In this document: positions 1 to 7,530 of the stretch, piece by piece
How positions within the stretch are numbered: position 1 is the first letter of the stretch
How the letters are laid out: every line of letters starts with the position of its first letter
IMG/VR virus record: IMGVR_UViG_3300042371_000495
Coordinates: 1-64,000 of that record
DNA: 64,000 nt
DNA from: a virus
Reading direction: 5' to 3' (one strand)
Notes under the pieces: model-generated
Databases searched by the model: none
Told to the model about the DNA's origin: nothing
The model's input: the letters and a program-made list of their open reading frames with translations, nothing else
Translations under genes and position numbers: made by a program

Positions 1-114
1 GTTTATTTCTGATAGGCGTTTGATATTATAGGCATCGCCATTAACTACTGCCTGAAGGTTGCTACAGCGAGATTCAAGTCGGTTAATTTCTTTTAGGTAT
101 TCTTCGTTTGTCAT
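1..114 (-). CDS. Hypothetical protein, 3' part outside window
   Basis: The first 38 codons of a minus-strand gene that runs off the left edge. It begins with ATG at 114, whose ATGA overlaps the TGA stop of the upstream coiled-coil gene, so the two are probably translationally coupled. The visible residues (MTNEEYLKEINRLESR...) are charged and helical and look like the start of a coiled coil. No family can be named from this fragment. Confidence 0.6.
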   Translation of the reverse strand, partial: MTNEEYLKEINRLESRCSNLQAVVNGDAYNIKRLSEIN

Positions 115-1097
115 ACGTTATTGTATCTTCCGTGTTCGTTTAATTCGTCCAAGCATGACCATTCTCCAAGCGTAGCATCATTAAGCATCTTGATTAAGAT
201 TGTAACCGCTTCAGTGATTGAACCATCAATTGCATCAGCAAAGAATTGTGGCATACACTCTTCAATCGTATCCATCGCTTTATCCCAATCATTATTCATA
301 TTTGCGTTTTCTTTAACCAACTCTTCTACCATATTAGGAATACTTTCATAGGTATGTGCAGGTATATAGCCTACAGGCAGTTCATAGAGTGTTTTGTCTA
401 AGACGCTCCACAAGTCTCCAATGATGTCGCTTTTAGTCTCGCTATTTTTAGCGTAGGTTTCGCAATTAGGGCATTTTTTCATGGGTACATTTTTACTGTG
501 TTTGTCCACAATGTCAAGGAAATTTTTGGTCTTTTCGTTTTGAAGCGCAACCATTTCTTTGAATTTTCGCAACTGTTCTGCTGCTGGTTGCAATTCTTCC
601 CATGATGCTGGAATTGCTTCGCCTAGTGCATATGCTGCTTCTCTCCAGCCATCACGTTCACGTTCAAGTTCTTCAAGTTTTTGGCAACAGATATTAAGTG
701 CATTCATATTCCTCTTTGCCCCCTTATTGGCATCTACTAAATTTTTCTTGACGGCGCTGACTTTGGCGGCTTGCTCGGTAATTTCTTCCTTAATTTTCTT
801 AGCATAAAGTGCTGGGTCAAATTCAACTAAGCCGCAATCATTATAGCCACCACAGCTCAAGAACAATGCAATATCTCGGAGTGCATCTTCATGTGCAGCG
901 ACTTTTTCTTGAAGCTCATGATTTTCCATTGCGAAACGAGCATTTGCTTCACGAAGGTTGGCTAGGTCGGCTGGCAGACAAACCATATCCCTATGCTCTA
1001 CAAGCTTATCGGCATAATCTTTTGCTTCTTGTAATTCAGTTTTTAGTTTTTTATTCTCAGCGGCGATCTCTTCAAGACGATTAAGTATTGTTTCCAT
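111..1097 (-). CDS. Hypothetical coiled-coil protein with a CPNC pair
   Basis: 328 residues, rich in Glu/Lys/Ala with long heptad-like stretches (about residues 1-70 and 105-200), so an extended coiled coil is likely. A single CPNC pair near residue 210 could bind metal with other ligands, but no second CxxC is visible. It lies first in a run of small early-type genes and overlaps the next gene by ATGA. I do not recognise the family. The role is unknown. Confidence 0.6.
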   Translation of the reverse strand: METILNRLEEIAAENKKLKTELQEAKDYADKLVEHRDMVCLPADLANLREANARFAMENHELQEKVAAHEDALRDIALFLSCGGYNDCGLVEFDPALYAKKIKEEITEQAAKVSAVKKNLVDANKGAKRNMNALNICCQKLEELERERDGWREAAYALGEAIPASWEELQPAAEQLRKFKEMVALQNEKTKNFLDIVDKHSKNVPMKKCPNCETYAKNSETKSDIIGDLWSVLDKTLYELPVGYIPAHTYESIPNMVEELVKENANMNNDWDKAMDTIEECMPQFFADAIDGSITEAVTILIKMLNDATLGEWSCLDELNEHGRYNNV

Positions 1098-1100
1098 ATT

Positions 1101-1301
1101 TTAATTACCGTCTTCTGGTCCTGTTTGAAAGAGTGTATCAATTTTCTTTAGATTAGCAAGGATTACTTCTTGGTTCATACTAATATTTCTGGCAATAAAG
1201 ATCTGATGACAAATATGAGTAAGCAATACAAGTTGTTCTTCCTGTGTATAGTTATGAATCTGGGTTAGTTTTCCAGTTGGAAGTTTTGTGTGCTTTTTCA
1301 T
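1101..1301 (-). CDS. Small hypothetical protein
   Basis: 66 residues, starting MKKHTKLPTGK and helical in its C-terminal half. The stop lies 3 nt before the next gene. Upstream of the ATG a TATAAT hexamer lies 5 nt away (1307-1312), which may be another leaderless-type promoter, though no convincing -35 is seen. No homologous family recognised. Confidence 0.5.
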   Translation of the reverse strand: MKKHTKLPTGKLTQIHNYTQEEQLVLLTHICHQIFIARNISMNQEVILANLKKIDTLFQTGPEDGN

Positions 1302-1321
1302 GTCTTATTATATTAGAGTTC

Positions 1322-1594
1322 CTAATTAATTTTACCTTCCCAGTCAAATGCCCAAAGATTAAAGAATGGTAGATCATGTTCTTCGTTATAAGATTTAATT
1401 TCCTCTAGCCAAACATAAGCAGAAGAAGAATTAAGTTGCGTCTTTCGCACAGTATATTCTTCTCCTTTAATCAAATATTTTTGATCATCCACCACATTGG
1501 TAAACCATGCGTGTGTGCAGGGTCGAGTAAATGTAATCTTTTGACCGTCTTTCGGGAGTCCCATTTCTTCTTTGTATTTTTCAAATACGCTCAT
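1322..1594 (-). CDS. Hypothetical protein
   Basis: 90 residues, mixed alpha/beta composition with many aromatic residues, no signal peptide or membrane segment. Its start overlaps the stop of the YopX-domain gene by 4 nt (ATGA), so it is probably co-translated with it. Family not recognised. Confidence 0.55.
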   Translation of the reverse strand: MSVFEKYKEEMGLPKDGQKITFTRPCTHAWFTNVVDDQKYLIKGEEYTVRKTQLNSSSAYVWLEEIKSYNEEHDLPFFNLWAFDWEGKIN

Positions 1595-2046
1595 GCTTTT
1601 AATAGTTCGCTGTTCTCAAAGATGTTGCCGATTACCTCAATATCATCCTCGCCCCAAATTCCCCGAATATCATTTTTATTAATCCAAGTTAAAAAACACC
1701 CTTCATCAAAAATCACTTTACCAACAAAGTTTTCATTTACGTATTGGTCAGATGTCGCTTTTACAATATCTCCTTCGTAAATGTCAACTGCGTTCTTATC
1801 TTTTAGACCAGTGTATTGTTGAATGACAAGCGGAGATTCTTTAATGTGTGTAAGTCCATCAAAGTAATGATCTGGTTCTGAGGATAAAGTATACTCACCA
1901 TCACAGTTTACATAGTCTACGATTTTTCCAGTAAAAATATCAAGTACCCAGTTACTACTAGCGTGTGTACCTCCGTCATCGGCACTTAACCATCGTTTAT
2001 TTTTTTTATTCCAGACTCGGAATTTAATTGTTTCTCGGTTTGTCAT
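1591..2046 (-). CDS. YopX-domain protein
   Basis: 151 residues. The pattern is characteristic of the YopX family common in phages: an N-terminal IKFRVWNKKNKRW segment, a central QYTGLKDKNAVDIYEGDIV segment and a C-terminal VIGNIFENSELL tail. YopX proteins form a beta-rich, often multimeric fold whose biochemical role is not established. Full length for the family. It sits in the early-type small-gene operon between an unknown gene and a short protein. Confidence 0.85.
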   Translation of the reverse strand: MTNRETIKFRVWNKKNKRWLSADDGGTHASSNWVLDIFTGKIVDYVNCDGEYTLSSEPDHYFDGLTHIKESPLVIQQYTGLKDKNAVDIYEGDIVKATSDQYVNENFVGKVIFDEGCFLTWINKNDIRGIWGEDDIEVIGNIFENSELLKA

Positions 2047-2049
2047 AAT

Positions 2050-2262
2050 TTAATGAATATAAATTGCTTCACAATCAAACGGATCGTCATCACGGTCAGT
2101 CACTTCATGATTACCATAATACCATTCAGTATACGCATTAAGTTTAATCTTAACTTCACCAGCTTGATGAGCTTCATCAACTCCTCCTTCATAACCACCA
2201 ACAATAACCATCGTTTCTGGATCGTAAGTGCTTAGTTTTTCAATTAATTGTTTTACGTTCAT
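2050..2262 (-). CDS. Small phage protein, NVKQLIEKL type
   Basis: 70 residues from ATG at 2262, chosen because that ATG overlaps the upstream gene's TGA (ATGA). A GTG six nt earlier is in frame but less likely. The N-terminus (NVKQLIEKLSTYDPETMVIV) is typical of small phage proteins of unknown role with a helix followed by strands, and the C-terminus is acidic. No enzymatic motif. Confidence 0.6.
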   Translation of the reverse strand: MNVKQLIEKLSTYDPETMVIVGGYEGGVDEAHQAGEVKIKLNAYTEWYYGNHEVTDRDDDPFDCEAIYIH

Positions 2263-2858
2263 GCCCACAAATGTTGATGATATTTAACGATAGCGTTCAT
2301 AGCCCACAGATCTTTTTCTTCGATTAGTTTTTCAAGACGATTTGTTTCGGCATACGCTTCTGCAAAACTCATACCATATAGCTCTTCGCATGAACGCATG
2401 CATAATGATTTGTTCCCTGCGGCATCAACCTTTGGTTCTCTAAACATTCCATGAACCCCAGGAAGCTCTTCTGGATAAGAATTGTCATGTTCTTTTTCAA
2501 GCATTGGCCGCTCAGTTTTAATATAATTATAAACCGAACGAAGAAGAGTGTCTCTTGTTTTTAAGGTATCAATATATTCTTGAGATACGTGTCCCGCTTT
2601 AAGATCCTCGCTCCAGTCCATTTGATCCTGAAGCCCCTCTTCCTTTTCTACATAATGAAGGAGGCAAGTAAACAGCAGATCGGGAATGAGTGATGTCTTA
2701 TCACACCATGTATTTGGAATGCTTTTAGTAAGCCACCTTTGTCGTGGATTAAACCATGCTGAAATTTGACATTTCAAATCCCACCAAAAGTAACTATTAA
2801 ATAGCAGAGATGGGTGCTTAAGCACTCTCAACGGATTGGTTTTATATGTGTTAATCAT
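2259..2858 (-). CDS. Conserved phage hypothetical protein
   Basis: 199 residues from ATG at 2858. This ATG overlaps the previous stop as TAATG, and the in-frame TTG at 2876 is a poorer start. The Trp-rich N-terminal block (FWWDLKCQISAWFNP, then QRWLTKSIPNTW) resembles proteins found in many large phages. The function is unknown. The C-terminal half is charged and helical. Coupled to its neighbours on both sides by overlapping stop and start codons. Confidence 0.65.
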   Translation of the reverse strand: MINTYKTNPLRVLKHPSLLFNSYFWWDLKCQISAWFNPRQRWLTKSIPNTWCDKTSLIPDLLFTCLLHYVEKEEGLQDQMDWSEDLKAGHVSQEYIDTLKTRDTLLRSVYNYIKTERPMLEKEHDNSYPEELPGVHGMFREPKVDAAGNKSLCMRSCEELYGMSFAEAYAETNRLEKLIEEKDLWAMNAIVKYHQHLWA

Positions 2859-3163
2859 TAGTATTCTTCTTTCCAAGTATCGTGTAGATTATACCTTAAC
2901 ATACGGTGAGATCCAATCAAAAAGTTTATAGGATCTTGGACACCAATATTTCCATTGCAACATTCTTCTACGATATATTGAGTAACCATTTCTTCTAGTG
3001 AAGATAGTCTATTCGCTTCATTTACATATCGAGTGATTTTATCTGGCAATGCGGCATAGGACAAGTCTTCACCAGTGATTGGTACTCGCTCGTAGATATC
3101 AAACAGCAGTTGACGCAGTTCTGCTTCAGTGAGTTCAGACACAAATTGAATTGTATGTTTCAT
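2858..3163 (-). CDS. Hypothetical protein
   Basis: 101 residues, mostly helical by composition, no recognised domain. It overlaps the upstream small gene by 29 nt and hands over to the downstream gene through a TAATG junction, so it belongs to the same translational unit. Confidence 0.55.
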   Translation of the reverse strand: MKHTIQFVSELTEAELRQLLFDIYERVPITGEDLSYAALPDKITRYVNEANRLSSLEEMVTQYIVEECCNGNIGVQDPINFLIGSHRMLRYNLHDTWKEEY

Positions 3164-3335
3164 TTTTAATTTGTTTTAATTCTTGTAGTAAGCCTTTTGC
3201 TTTCTTTTCCAACGCTTCACGGCAATAATTATAAGTGCCGTCTGGTCGTTTGCCATTTGAAGCAAGTTCGACGAAATCGCGGAGTTTTGTTGCTTCGGTA
3301 ATATTATAAATTTCGAGCGGACTTAGGCTGTTCAT
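3135..3335 (-). CDS. Small hypothetical protein with its own leaderless-type promoter
   Basis: 66 residues from ATG at 3335 (MNSLSPLEIYNITEAT...). A longer frame back to a TTG at 3383 exists. I prefer 3335 because a TTTACA-N17-TATTAT promoter ends exactly 6 nt before this ATG, the same geometry seen at gp43, gp45 and gp55. The protein is basic and helical in the C-terminal part and is not recognised. Confidence 0.5.
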   Translation of the reverse strand: MNSLSPLEIYNITEATKLRDFVELASNGKRPDGTYNYCREALEKKAKGLLQELKQIKNETYNSICV

Positions 3336-3341
3336 ATGATT

Positions 3342-3370
3342 ATAATACCAAAGTTCCTTTTGTTTGTAAA
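3342..3370 (-). promoter_or_regulatory. Early/middle-type promoter, leaderless geometry
   Basis: Minus strand: -35 TTTACA (3365-3370), 17-nt spacer ending TGG, -10 TATTAT (3342-3347), then 6 nt to the ATG at 3335. It fits the TGTACA/TTTACA-N14-GG-TAnnAT family repeated elsewhere in the window. Confidence 0.55.
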
Positions 3371-3379
3371 CAATAAAAA

Positions 3380-3598
3380 TCAATCATACCAATATTCTTT
3401 GATTATGTCCATTGAGGCACTTCTATATTCCAATTCTTCTCTAAGGCACTGAGATACAAAATCTGTGTCAATTTTAATTGATTTTATTTCTTCATCTAAC
3501 CACACAATATAACCAGCATCTAACTCAGCAATTTCGTTTAATGTTTTGCCTTTGTATTTGCCAAAGGTTATTGTGTCATTTGGTTGCAGAGTTTTCAT
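3380..3598 (-). CDS. ExoX-like C-terminal domain protein
   Basis: 72 residues. The FGKYKGKTLNEIAELDAGYIVWL pattern (about residues 12-34; quoted only in part as FGKYKGKTL and GYIVWL) matches the small domain found at the C-terminus of exodeoxyribonuclease X-like proteins and as stand-alone phage proteins. No nuclease active-site residues are present, so it is more likely a binding module than an enzyme. It overlaps the upstream phosphatase gene by ATGA. Confidence 0.65.
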   Translation of the reverse strand: MKTLQPNDTITFGKYKGKTLNEIAELDAGYIVWLDEEIKSIKIDTDFVSQCLREELEYRSASMDIIKEYWYD

Positions 3599-4113
3599 GC
3601 TCTTTCTTTCAGGAATTTCTTGATATTTTCAAAGAAATCTTCATCGTTTAGATTGTTACCATAATACTCTGGGGTCTGATGGTAATTTTTCGTGACGATA
3701 CTCATCATATCCATTTTGTCGCAATTATAACGAGGCGGTAGGTTATCAATAAGCACATTATCTTTATCTGCGATAGGCATCTTCATCACTCCTTCACCTC
3801 CATAGCCAAAGGAAATTTTATATTGCTGAATGTCTTCGCGTGTAAAAATATGAGCATAGTCTAAACCAAACTCACCCAGTCGATTTAATGCTTCGGCATA
3901 TTCGCGTGTAGCGGTCGTGAGAATATAAACATTTTCTTTGCCAATGAGGTCGTTATAATATGCAAAGAGTTCTTTCGCGCATGGTCGAATGATCGTACGA
4001 TAAGTATGCACATCTTCGGGAAGCATAAATTCGACATGTGTTTGACCTGGATCATTATTCACTGTTGTGTGCAAGATGCATTCATCGAGATCTTGAAATA
4101 TTCTTTTTATCAT
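3595..4113 (-). CDS. HAD-superfamily phosphatase
   Basis: 172 residues. The N-terminal QDLDECIL segment gives the DxD nucleophile pair (Asp8, Asp10). A TTATRE segment near residue 88 fits motif II, and ADKDNVLIDN near residue 117 fits the acidic motif IV. This is the architecture of small phage HAD phosphatases such as NLI-interacting-factor-like or 5'-nucleotidase-like enzymes. The substrate cannot be read from sequence. The neighbours are a 29-residue membrane microprotein upstream (ATGA overlap) and a cREC-like gene. Confidence 0.75.
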   Translation of the reverse strand: MIKRIFQDLDECILHTTVNNDPGQTHVEFMLPEDVHTYRTIIRPCAKELFAYYNDLIGKENVYILTTATREYAEALNRLGEFGLDYAHIFTREDIQQYKISFGYGGEGVMKMPIADKDNVLIDNLPPRYNCDKMDMMSIVTKNYHQTPEYYGNNLNDEDFFENIKKFLKERA

Positions 4114-4199
4114 ACTTTAAATTTTAAATTTATTATTAAAGCCACTAGGCAACTCACTACGACGATGATTACGGTCCCTAACGATTCAAAGTCATGCAT
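4110..4199 (-). CDS. 29-residue single-pass membrane microprotein
   Basis: A short reading frame in an otherwise unexplained gap: ATG at 4199, TGA at 4110-4112 overlapping the HAD gene start as ATGA. The product is MHDFESLGT followed by a strongly hydrophobic stretch (VIIVVVSCLVALII) and a short basic tail (NLKFKV), an N-out/C-in type transmembrane segment. The coupling and composition suggest a real gene, but size limits confidence. Confidence 0.5.
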   Translation of the reverse strand: MHDFESLGTVIIVVVSCLVALIINLKFKV

Positions 4200-4208
4200 T
4201 TGTGTCTT

Positions 4209-4634
4209 TTAATCGGTGATCGGCTTTAATACTTCTTTGATATTCTTTGCTCCGTATTGGTTCGCCGAATGGATATAAACGCGAAGAGGGGGTTTTCCGC
4301 ATTCTTCCCATTTACGAACCAAGAATTCGGCGCATGATTTTCCGGTCTTGTGTTCAAGATTACCGTATTCGATGACACCACCAGTGGGTTGAGTCACGTC
4401 ATGATAATGACGAATATGTTCGAAGTGAAGATCATGATCGAAAGACACTGTATCAGGAAGTCCGTTCTTATTGATGTATCGAACGAACGATTCATAAGAA
4501 CGTACGATTTGCCATTGATTGGTAGGAATACCAGTGGCGTCGATAAGATTGACATCTTTGTCATAAAGATACGCCCCGTTAGGATAGCGAATGTCATCTA
4601 AGAATAGGTTGTAGAGTTCGAGTGTGTCTTCCAT
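4209..4634 (-). CDS. cREC-type receiver-like protein (cyclic-phosphate processing)
   Basis: 141 residues from ATG at 4634 (an upstream in-frame TTG at 4655 is less likely). The segments LFLDDIRYP near residue 10, SFDHDL near the middle, TGKSCAEFLV, and YIHSAN near residue 125 match the family described as cyclic-phosphate-processing receiver domains (cREC), which keep the acidic receiver pocket. The actual substrate is unproven. It lies next to a thioredoxin and a HAD phosphatase. Confidence 0.7.
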   Translation of the reverse strand: MEDTLELYNLFLDDIRYPNGAYLYDKDVNLIDATGIPTNQWQIVRSYESFVRYINKNGLPDTVSFDHDLHFEHIRHYHDVTQPTGGVIEYGNLEHKTGKSCAEFLVRKWEECGKPPLRVYIHSANQYGAKNIKEVLKPITD

Positions 4635-4635
4635 A

Positions 4636-4878
4636 TTATTTTTTAATTGCGGCAAAAATTTCTTCGATGCCTGAGATAGTGTTTATGTGTTTTCCATCGG
4701 GGCTGAATACGAGCAAGCGAGGTACCGATTTAATATCATGATTCGCGAAGAACGTCGGCGATTCATCGAAGTCTTTGACCATATATCGAGACATAAGACC
4801 TTCAGCGGTCAATCGTTGCTTTAGTATGTTACACGGTCCGCACCAACTAGCGGACGCGAGGATTAGTATATTTTTCAT
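4636..4878 (-). CDS. Thioredoxin/glutaredoxin-like protein
   Basis: 80 residues, a compact thioredoxin fold. The redox centre is WCGPC (Cys13, Cys16) and the conserved cis-proline appears in KSVPRL. It probably reduces disulfides, for example as a partner of a ribonucleotide reductase, which is not in this window. Cytosolic: no signal peptide. It ends 1 nt before the cREC gene's ATG. Confidence 0.85.
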   Translation of the reverse strand: MKNILILASASWCGPCNILKQRLTAEGLMSRYMVKDFDESPTFFANHDIKSVPRLLVFSPDGKHINTISGIEEIFAAIKK

Positions 4879-4882
4879 ATGT

Positions 4883-5182
4883 TTATTTTACTTCTTGTGC
4901 CCAGTTAACGACACAAAAATCTGCGATACATTCTTTACGATTAATCATGTGAGCCTTATCTCGTTTGGTCATTTGTTCCGACCACCAATCATAATAGTGA
5001 TCTAAGATCTGAGTCTCGGTCCAGATCATTTCTACCGGTTCATCTTGCTCGGTTTCGCCTTGTTCGACCCACTTGTATTTCTTTTCTTTCTTACCGAAGA
5101 TACGATCCCAGTTGTCTCGACCTTCCATTGAAAGAATACGTGAATGAATAGCATCACCGGTGATATCATTTTTCGCTGCCAT
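4883..5182 (-). CDS. Hypothetical phage protein
   Basis: 99 residues with an aromatic motif (MIWTETQILDHYYDWW) and two cysteines near the C-terminus (ECIADFCVVNW). Similar small proteins occur in other myophages but no function is known to me. It overlaps the upstream gene by 17 nt. Confidence 0.55.
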   Translation of the reverse strand: MAAKNDITGDAIHSRILSMEGRDNWDRIFGKKEKKYKWVEQGETEQDEPVEMIWTETQILDHYYDWWSEQMTKRDKAHMINRKECIADFCVVNWAQEVK

Positions 5183-5402
5183 AGATGTGTGACTTTAAGT
5201 AATCAAGGTATTGCTCTGAATGCGACGAGGAGTTATAGATGTAGTCGAAGAGGAAATCCACAAAGGTTTGATCGCTATCATCGATAATACTCAGTTTCGA
5301 GAGCAACTGTTGAAAGCGTTCTTCATCTTCGGCGGCATATTGCGTCTGGATCGAGCGATATTCCTCGATCATTTTTTCTTCATTTTTAGTTAAGTTTCTC
5401 AT
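5166..5402 (-). CDS. Small acidic hypothetical protein
   Basis: 78 residues from ATG at 5402 (MRNLTKNEEKM...). The frame is open further upstream to 5483, but that extension lies wholly inside the preceding gene, and the 17-nt overlap at 5402 is typical of this operon. Helical, acidic, no domain recognised. Confidence 0.5.
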   Translation of the reverse strand: MRNLTKNEEKMIEEYRSIQTQYAAEDEERFQQLLSKLSIIDDSDQTFVDFLFDYIYNSSSHSEQYLDYLKSHIYGSEK

Positions 5403-6090
5403 AGTATTTGTCGTGAGTTTCTCTATAACAGTCGATCTTACCCATAATTTCCTCGACGAGATAATTCTTTCCCCCTTGGACATTAGACGCGAAGACGCTT
5501 ACATAATTATATATGTCATCAATGAGTTTCTGTTCGGAGGTAGGATGTTCCTTACGATTCTTCTTAAAGCGATCATCCCATTCCTTTCGTGATTTTGCCC
5601 ATTCCTCGAGCTGTTGCCCAAACTCTTCATCGGTCAACTTCTTCGAAGGTTCATTACGAGATACCTCAACATCGCCGCTCAATTGCCCGCGTAAGAAGAC
5701 GGCAGTATATTCGATCCATCCATCCACAAATTGTTTCCACTTATCGCTCCCCAAACGTTCACCTTGCGGATATTCATCATGATGGTAGCTTTCATAGAAG
5801 TTAATGCCACCTGTGAATTCTTCTTTTTCCCACCAAGTCGAAAGTGTTTCCATATGCCCGAGGCGATCGAAGAGTGATTCGCTATTTGCATCCTTCGGTT
5901 CTACCCAACGAGTCTCTTTATTCTGAACCCAGAGCTGACCCTCGGCATCAATCTTATAGAGACTCATGTATTGATTAGGAGTATCCTTGGTCTGAAAGGC
6001 AATCTGATCGGCACCTTTCCAGTTATCGATTACTTTTTGCGGAAGATCCGGAAGAAGGTACTCGCATTTGATGTAGTCGAACATTCCCAT
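5386..6090 (-). CDS. Hypothetical phage protein, MGMFDYIKCEY family
   Basis: 234 residues. The N-terminus MGMFDYIKCEYLLPDLP is characteristic of a widespread phage family of unknown function whose N-terminal part is beta-rich. The C-terminal third (after about residue 150) is a charged helical region. No enzymatic residues identified. Confidence 0.65.
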   Translation of the reverse strand: MGMFDYIKCEYLLPDLPQKVIDNWKGADQIAFQTKDTPNQYMSLYKIDAEGQLWVQNKETRWVEPKDANSESLFDRLGHMETLSTWWEKEEFTGGINFYESYHHDEYPQGERLGSDKWKQFVDGWIEYTAVFLRGQLSGDVEVSRNEPSKKLTDEEFGQQLEEWAKSRKEWDDRFKKNRKEHPTSEQKLIDDIYNYVSVFASNVQGGKNYLVEEIMGKIDCYRETHDKYYEKLN

Positions 6091-6094
6091 AATT

Positions 6095-6262
6095 TTATTT
6101 TGTATGTGAGGCTAAGATGAGACCGAGGTTTGCCATGGCATAGGATGCCCAGACAATGAACCATGGCCAATTGGATTTATATGCATGAGATATCGCAACA
6201 AAAAGATATAATAAGAAAACGATGGCTACGATTATATCCTCAAGATTCATGCTGTTTTTCAT
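6095..6262 (-). CDS. 55-residue two-helix membrane protein
   Basis: ATG at 6262, TAA at 6095-6097. The product has two hydrophobic segments, about residues 10-25 (IIVAIVFLLYLFVAIS) and 32-50 (WPWFIVWASYAMANLGLIL), separated by a short polar turn with Lys. It overlaps the upstream 59-residue gene by 23 nt and ends 4 nt before the next ATG. A small inner-membrane phage protein of unknown role. Confidence 0.6.
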   Translation of the reverse strand: MKNSMNLEDIIVAIVFLLYLFVAISHAYKSNWPWFIVWASYAMANLGLILASHTK

Positions 6263-6419
6263 AATCTTTTTTTAGTATATATCGTTCATTAGATCTATTC
6301 AAGGCAAGGGCGTAATTCAATTGGGCGATCGTTCTAGGATCGCCGAAAAACTCTTTTCCTCGAAAGACATACAGTTCTTCGTTACATGTTTCCTCGCGTT
6401 GTGTATTTTTATTTTTCAT
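6240..6419 (-). CDS. 59-residue hypothetical protein
   Basis: ATG at 6419, TGA at 6240-6242. The product (MKNKNTQREETCNEELYVF...) is charged, with a core FFGDPRTIAQLNYALALN that looks helical. It overlaps the following membrane protein gene by 23 nt, consistent with coupled translation. Family not recognised. Confidence 0.5.
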   Translation of the reverse strand: MKNKNTQREETCNEELYVFRGKEFFGDPRTIAQLNYALALNRSNERYILKKDYEKQHES

Positions 6420-6427
6420 ATTATAAT

Positions 6428-6721
6428 TTATACATCCAATTCTCGACGTGTATTAAAATCCCAAGGGTCAACATCAATCTCCTTGAGACGCTCATCATAA
6501 GCAGCGGTATCTGCATCATATGGATCTGTATGGTTCCAATAACCAAACCATTCATCCACTTGACCTTCAACGCGCAGCCGTGCTTTCTTATCAAAGAGCG
6601 TTCGATTGCTTTCGCAATAGCCGCAGCTGCCATGATTGCGGCAAGAGCAATCAAATGCTTTGCTACCGCGATAAGGCTTACGTTTTTCTTTCTTATGAAT
6701 GATTGCTTTTTCTAGGCTCAT
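6428..6721 (-). CDS. Small Cys-rich phage protein
   Basis: 97 residues with a compact cysteine cluster (DCSCRNHGSCGYCESNR, about residues 24-40) likely to bind zinc. The same CRNHGSC-x-YC-x-x-NR signature is found in small proteins of many phages with unknown role. The C-terminal half is acidic. No Shine-Dalgarno sequence is visible. Confidence 0.65.
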   Translation of the reverse strand: MSLEKAIIHKKEKRKPYRGSKAFDCSCRNHGSCGYCESNRTLFDKKARLRVEGQVDEWFGYWNHTDPYDADTAAYDERLKEIDVDPWDFNTRRELDV

Positions 6722-6776
6722 AATAAATTGGAGTTAGAACATGATGTAAGGAAATCTTTTTTATCTTTCTTGACAA

Positions 6777-6980
6777 TTAGTAACTACCGAAACGCAGTGA
6801 TGCATTCATCACCTCGGAACTGTAAAGCTCAACCCATCTTTTAAAGTCAGGATGGTTAAAGAGGACTTTTTCGACGTTTTTATTGTCAGGGTGAATGTAG
6901 TTTTTGTTCAAACCACTTTCAACCCCCAAGATCTGGAATTTTTGGTTCAAGGATTCAAGCTCTATTTTTTCTGGGCTCAT
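6777..6980 (-). CDS. Small hypothetical protein
   Basis: 67 residues, helical N-terminal third (MSPEKIELESLNQKF), no recognised motif. Flanked by short gaps of 55 and 41 nt. The upstream leader is AC-rich and lacks a Shine-Dalgarno sequence, like other genes here. Confidence 0.45.
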   Translation of the reverse strand: MSPEKIELESLNQKFQILGVESGLNKNYIHPDNKNVEKVLFNHPDFKRWVELYSSEVMNASLRFGSY

Positions 6981-7021
6981 GTTATTGGTGTGAAGTTAAT
7001 TGTTTTGAAAGAGTCGTTAAA

Positions 7022-7384
7022 TTAATAATCACGAACAGTGCCGCGTGTAGCTGGATTAGAATCCCAGGCGAATTGTCGTTCCATATCTTCTTCGGTCCAA
7101 TGATCTGATCCATAAACTGAATAAGTCTCGAACCAATGTTCTTGATTGATGGCTCCGGCGGCAAGAATACGATCTACAAGCCGCTTCGCTCGATCTGATT
7201 CGTCACTATCTACTTTAAACCCGGAGAGGATGAATCGTTGACCACGTGCAGTAGTAGCGCTGATGAATAGGGCGCGGGAATAACGTGCACCAGTGGGGTT
7301 GCTCATATCGGCATATTCTGAATTATGCTCGAGGATATACTCATCTTCGAAGAAGATCACTGAATCAATTGGTGTCGTTGTCAT
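7022..7384 (-). CDS. Hypothetical protein
   Basis: 120 residues, mixed alpha/beta, no recognised domain. It is the first gene downstream of a well-formed promoter (7415-7442) with a 30-nt AC-rich leader, so it probably heads a transcription unit running leftwards through the small early genes. Confidence 0.6.
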   Translation of the reverse strand: MTTTPIDSVIFFEDEYILEHNSEYADMSNPTGARYSRALFISATTARGQRFILSGFKVDSDESDRAKRLVDRILAAGAINQEHWFETYSVYGSDHWTEEDMERQFAWDSNPATRGTVRDY

Positions 7385-7414
7385 AATGTAGTGGGTGGTC
7401 TCAGTTACAAGGGT

Positions 7415-7442
7415 ATCCTACCATACCAGGGGTCCAAGTACA
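7415..7442 (-). promoter_or_regulatory. Early/middle-type promoter with AC-rich leader
   Basis: Minus strand: TGTACT (7437-7442), 16-nt spacer ending TGG, TAGGAT (7415-7420). A 30-nt stretch between the -10 and the ATG at 7384 contains CTTGTAACTGAGACCACCC and ends TACATT. This is almost the same leader as at the promoter 19107-19134. Confidence 0.7.
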
Positions 7443-7491
7443 CATCTTTTTACATAAAAATGAAACTTTTTTCAATATCTCCAGACACCAA

Positions 7492-7517
7492 AATGGGGAC
7501 CCCGAAGGATCCCCATT
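7492..7517 (-). terminator. Rho-independent terminator with UUCG loop
   Basis: Minus-strand hairpin AATGGGGATCC / GGGTCCCCATT with a TTCG tetraloop (11 bp including one G-U pair), then a short T run. It follows the stop of the gene at 7531-7752 and precedes the promoter at 7415-7442, separating two transcription units. Confidence 0.75.
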
Positions 7518-7530
7518 GGGTTTCAATCAC

